Shown: positions 60,860-64,000 of the stretch, in pieces
Position numbering within the stretch: position 1 is the stretch's first letter
How the letters are laid out: each line of letters starts with the position of its first letter
DNA from: an uncultured Paludibaculum sp.
GTDB lineage: Bacteria > Acidobacteriota > Terriglobia > Bryobacterales > Bryobacteraceae
Assembly (NCBI RefSeq): GCF_963665245.1
Contig: NZ_OY762269.1
Location: forward strand, 372,001 to 436,000
Direction of reading: 5' to 3'
Length of the DNA stretch: 64,000 bases
Translations under genes and position numbers: made by a program
Notes under the pieces: generated by a model
Told to the model about the DNA's origin: nothing
The model's database searches: none
The model's input: the letters and a program-made list of their open reading frames with translations, nothing else

Positions 60860-63800
60860 ATGCATATTCGAACACATCTGCTACGCACGATGTTCGTTCT
60901 GATGGCAGGCGTCATTGGCGCGCAAGCACAGGACACCGCCGGCGTGCTCTCCGGTCTCGTGGCCGACCCGAGTGGAGCGGCGGTGGCGGGGGTAAAGGTT
61001 GTTGCCGAAAACGAAGGTACCAAGGCGCAGACAAGCGCCAACACGGATAACGACGGCAGCTATCGCCTTCGCGTGAGCCCTGGCCTCTATAGGCTATTGA
61101 TCGAGGCTCCGGGCTTCCAGAAGTTCCAGGCCTCTTCAATCCGCGTGCAGTTGAACGAAACGACTCGTGTCGACGCCAATCTGGTGCTCGGCAGCGCGAC
61201 CCAGGTCATCGACGTCAAGGTCTCTACCGCAACCGTCGATACGACCACGGTCAGCGCGAAGACGACCATTCAGGAGACCCAAATTCAGGAACTCCCGTTG
61301 AATGGCCGCAACGCAACGCAGTTGATGCAGCTCGTGCCGGGCGTTACGCGCGACCCTAGCGCGAACGTGACCTCGGGCGCGACCTTCCCCGGGACGACGC
61401 CGGTGTCGGTCAACGGCACCCGCTCGAACTCGGTCAACTACGTTCTCGACGGAACCAACAACAACGCGCACTACAACAACTCGCCGAACCCGATGCCGAA
61501 TCCCGACGCATTGCAGGAATTCAGCGTGCAGACGAGCATGTTCAGCGCCGAGTACGGCCGCCAGGCCGGCGGCGTTGTGAATGCCGTGACGAAGTCGGGC
61601 ACGAACGATCTTCATGGCAGTGTTTACGAATACCTGCGCAACAACGCCATGAACGCCACGAACTTCTTCGGTTCGGTGGTGAACGGCAAGCGCCAGGACG
61701 ACGGTCTGAAACGCAATCAGTTCGGTGTGTCGCTGGGCGGACCCGTCATGTTGCCACGGCTGTTTTCGGGCAAGGACCGCACTTTCTTCTTCTTTTCCTA
61801 CCAGGGTACACGTCTGCGGCAGCGGCCGAGCACGTCCAATCAGGTGGTGCCCACCTCCGCCATGCGCAACGGCGACTTCTCCTCGTTGAGCACGGTGATC
61901 AAGGACGCCTCCGGCGTTCCGTACGCGAACAACCGGATCCCCACCTCGTTATTCAACCCGGTGGCGACAAAGCTGCTCGACTACATTCCGACACCGAGCT
62001 CCGGCAATCTGGTGTACTACACCACGGTCAACAACAACGACGAGAACGATTACGTGGCTCGTCTCGACCATCAGTTGACACAGCAGAACCGCCTAAGCTT
62101 CTTCCTGCGCGAGTATCGCATCGCGCAGCCGGGCTATCTCGACTCCTCCAACTACCTGGCCGCCGTGGTTCCGACCAACTGGGTAAGCCGCAGCCTGCAG
62201 GTGAGTGATACGCACGTGTTCGGCCCGACGCTGATCAACGAGTTTACGATGTCCTACGTCCACAACCCGTACCTCTACAAGCCGGTCCAGCCGCAACAGT
62301 CGCTGTCCGGGCTGGGCATGAACATCCACGACTCCACCAGCTACAAGTCGTATGAGTATTACGTCGGCGGTTACTATCAGGTGCTGACGGGCGATCTGAA
62401 CGACTTCCTGAACGACGAGTATCAGGTCCTCGACACCATGCGTTGGTCCAGCGGGCGTCACGACGTCTCGTTCGGTGGCGAGTACGGCTACGGGGTTGGC
62501 GATCAGACCAACACCCGCCTGCAGAACGGCCTTATTAACTTCAGCTCCAGCGCAAGCAGCGGCCTGCCCTTCAGCGGCAACGGCTTTGCCGACTATCTGA
62601 CGGGGCACTTCTCCTCCTATCAGCAAGGCGCCGGCCAAGCCAAGAACACCCGATTCAACAAGGTGTCGCTCTTTGTCCACGACAACGTGAAGGTGACCCG
62701 CAAGCTCACCCTCAACCTGGGCGTCCGGTGGGAGCCGTTTCTCCCCTACACCGACACCAACGATCGCATGACCGTGTGGGTGCCGGGCCAGCAGTCAGCG
62801 CGCTTCGTCAACGCGCCGGCGGGCGTGTTGTATCCCGGCGACGCCGGCATCGGCTCGGGCGGCTACGCAACGGTGTGGAAGAACTTCGCGCCACGCATCG
62901 GCATGGCATACGACGTGAAGGGCGACGGCAAGTGGGCCATTCGCACCGGCTACGGCATCTTCTACGATCAGCCGAACACCATCTTCACCAACAACGCCGC
63001 CACGCAGGCGCCCTTCTCGCCGAACGTGACCATCACCGGCAACGCGTCCAACAGCCTGACCAATCCGTGGGCGGGCACCACCGATCCGTTCCCGGTCGCC
63101 GCCAACCCGAGCTCCACGGTTTCGTTCCCGAACTATGGCAGCCAGTACCTGTATGCGAACAACCTGCGCAACGGTTACATCCAGTCGTGGAACCTGTCGA
63201 TCGACCATGAGATCGCGGGAGGCACGGTGGTCAGCGCGGCCTATTCCGGCTCCAAAGGTTCCTACCTGCCCGCGGCGGCCGAGTTGAACACACCGGTCTG
63301 GGCCACGGGCGCCACGGTGGCGAACGAAAACGCACGCCGTCCGTACGCGCCGGCAATGGGCTCGTCTTCGCTGTTGAGCGCTTCGTCCAACTCCAGCTTC
63401 CACGCGCTGCAACTGTCGGCACGCCGTCGCTTCGCCAACGGTTTCAGCCTGCTGGTGAACTATCAGTTCTCCAAGGCGATCGACAACTCCTCCAACTCCA
63501 AGCAGACCGGGCAGTCGGTAACGAATCCGTATAACCGCAACTTCGACCGTGGCGTGGCCGAGTTCGATCGCCGTCACGTCTTCAACGCGGCCGGCGTGTG
63601 GCAGATACCGGGCAAGTGGAGCTCCAAGTCGATGCAGGCCCTGCTCGGCGGTTGGTCGCTCAACCTGATCGGCAACTACACTGGCGGCTATCCGTTCTCC
63701 ATCTACAGCGGCGTCGACAACGCGCTGACCGGCACGGGCAGCCAGCGCGCCGATATGGCCGCCGGCGTGAGCCCGTACTTCACGGACGACCGCTCCAAGG

Positions 63801-64000
63801 GCGACACCATCTACCAATACCTGAACAAGGCGGCCTTCACCTCGAACGCGGTGGGCACCTTCGGCAGCACCGGACGCAACATCTTCCGCGGTCCGGCCTT
63901 CGTCAACTTCGATTCGGGCCTATACAAGAGCTTCAAGGTGCATGAGCGCTTCACCACTACGCTGCGGTTTGAAGCGTTCAACATGTTGAACCACACCAAT
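60860..64000 (+). CDS. TonB-dependent receptor, Oar-like, with carboxypeptidase-regulatory-like N-terminus (3' end missing)
   Basis: The frame is open from ATG 60860 (AGAAGGA 2-8 bp upstream) to the window edge, 1047 codons. A signal peptide (to about residue 25, GAQAQ) precedes a CarboxypepD_reg-like domain (GVLSGLVADPSGAAVAGVKV, GSYRLRVSPGLYRLLIEAPG), a plug region (LPLNGRNATQLMQLVPG, VSVNGTRSNSVNYVLDG, FSAEYGRQAGGVVNAVTKSG) and a long barrel. The last residues visible, RFEAFNMLNHTN, lie close to the normal C-terminus. Such receptors import large glycan or peptide ligands, and may serve the adjacent FGE/BNR locus. Short TTGAACT-like repeats occur upstream (60640-60680). Confidence 0.92.
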   Translation, partial: MHIRTHLLRTMFVLMAGVIGAQAQDTAGVLSGLVADPSGAAVAGVKVVAENEGTKAQTSANTDNDGSYRLRVSPGLYRLLIEAPGFQKFQASSIRVQLNETTRVDANLVLGSATQVIDVKVSTATVDTTTVSAKTTIQETQIQELPLNGRNATQLMQLVPGVTRDPSANVTSGATFPGTTPVSVNGTRSNSVNYVLDGTNNNAHYNNSPNPMPNPDALQEFSVQTSMFSAEYGRQAGGVVNAVTKSGTNDLHGSVYEYLRNNAMNATNFFGSVVNGKRQDDGLKRNQFGVSLGGPVMLPRLFSGKDRTFFFFSYQGTRLRQRPSTSNQVVPTSAMRNGDFSSLSTVIKDASGVPYANNRIPTSLFNPVATKLLDYIPTPSSGNLVYYTTVNNNDENDYVARLDHQLTQQNRLSFFLREYRIAQPGYLDSSNYLAAVVPTNWVSRSLQVSDTHVFGPTLINEFTMSYVHNPYLYKPVQPQQSLSGLGMNIHDSTSYKSYEYYVGGYYQVLTGDLNDFLNDEYQVLDTMRWSSGRHDVSFGGEYGYGVGDQTNTRLQNGLINFSSSASSGLPFSGNGFADYLTGHFSSYQQGAGQAKNTRFNKVSLFVHDNVKVTRKLTLNLGVRWEPFLPYTDTNDRMTVWVPGQQSARFVNAPAGVLYPGDAGIGSGGYATVWKNFAPRIGMAYDVKGDGKWAIRTGYGIFYDQPNTIFTNNAATQAPFSPNVTITGNASNSLTNPWAGTTDPFPVAANPSSTVSFPNYGSQYLYANNLRNGYIQSWNLSIDHEIAGGTVVSAAYSGSKGSYLPAAAELNTPVWATGATVANENARRPYAPAMGSSSLLSASSNSSFHALQLSARRRFANGFSLLVNYQFSKAIDNSSNSKQTGQSVTNPYNRNFDRGVAEFDRRHVFNAAGVWQIPGKWSSKSMQALLGGWSLNLIGNYTGGYPFSIYSGVDNALTGTGSQRADMAAGVSPYFTDDRSKGDTIYQYLNKAAFTSNAVGTFGSTGRNIFRGPAFVNFDSGLYKSFKVHERFTTTLRFEAFNMLNHTN

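Overview
The window looks like a chromosome segment from a high-GC soil Acidobacteriota, most like the Bryobacterales/Solibacterales group. That placement is inferred from gene content: an Oar-like TonB-dependent receptor with a carboxypeptidase-like N-terminus, an acidobacterial-type VWFA-related secreted protein, a propeller/Y_Y_Y hybrid histidine kinase, GH29 fucosidase and CBM9-like proteins, and a protein of the 'STGP...HGL' type. No rRNA or tRNA gene and no CRISPR array was seen.

Layout. 0-1.2 kb: purQ and the start of purL, then a small UvrD-tail-like protein, all on minus. 1.2-10.9 kb, plus strand: an Rsm22-type methyltransferase, pdxH, a LolA-like protein, then a tight type IV pilus/type II secretion assembly operon (pilC, pilB, pilM-, pilN-, pilO- and pilP-like genes, and a pseudopilin with a very long Gly/Ser/Gln-rich tail). 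10.9-13.2 kb: two small envelope proteins and an NtrC-type regulator. 13.3-20 kb: fucosidase and VWFA protein (minus) divergent from a 1184-residue hybrid kinase (plus). 20.0-21.6 kb: a complete 1521-bp insertion sequence with a 17-bp target duplication, inserted just upstream of a cobalamin riboswitch that precedes a radical SAM gene and a possible small ORF. 23.2-30.9 kb: an astacin/matrixin-like protease, the folate genes folP-folB-folK, a PP2C phosphatase, two unrecognised exported proteins, thiD and tyrS. 30.9-34.3 kb: two MacB-like permeases without an ATPase, then a second, degenerate dihydropteroate synthase homologue. 34.3-37.5 kb: an accessory patch of lower GC with two overlapping membrane-protein genes, old IS-end-like repeats and a complete IS256-family element. 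38-45.3 kb, minus: wecB, a CBM9-like protein, a DUF1015 protein, a large membrane protein, an HpcH/HpaI aldolase, alanine dehydrogenase and a peptidoglycan-binding protein.

45.5-55.4 kb, minus, is one nine-gene sugar operon: split transketolase, FGGY kinase, SorC-type regulator, DUF2291 lipoprotein, ribose-type ABC transporter (ATPase, permease, binding protein) and a fucose-isomerase-like enzyme. The parts suggest import, isomerisation, phosphorylation and transketolase cleavage of an unusual sugar, the same logic as the apulose-4-phosphate transketolase route. 55.7-60.6 kb, minus: a protein of unknown function, a formylglycine-enzyme-like/BNR fusion, an IclR regulator and a DapA-family lyase. 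The window ends inside a large TonB-dependent receptor on plus.

The most interesting items are the B12-riboswitch/radical SAM locus with its nearby IS, the second DHPS homologue that has lost pterin- and sulfonamide-site residues, the transketolase sugar operon, and the pseudopilin with a low-complexity tail. Nothing here can be called a proven new system from sequence alone.
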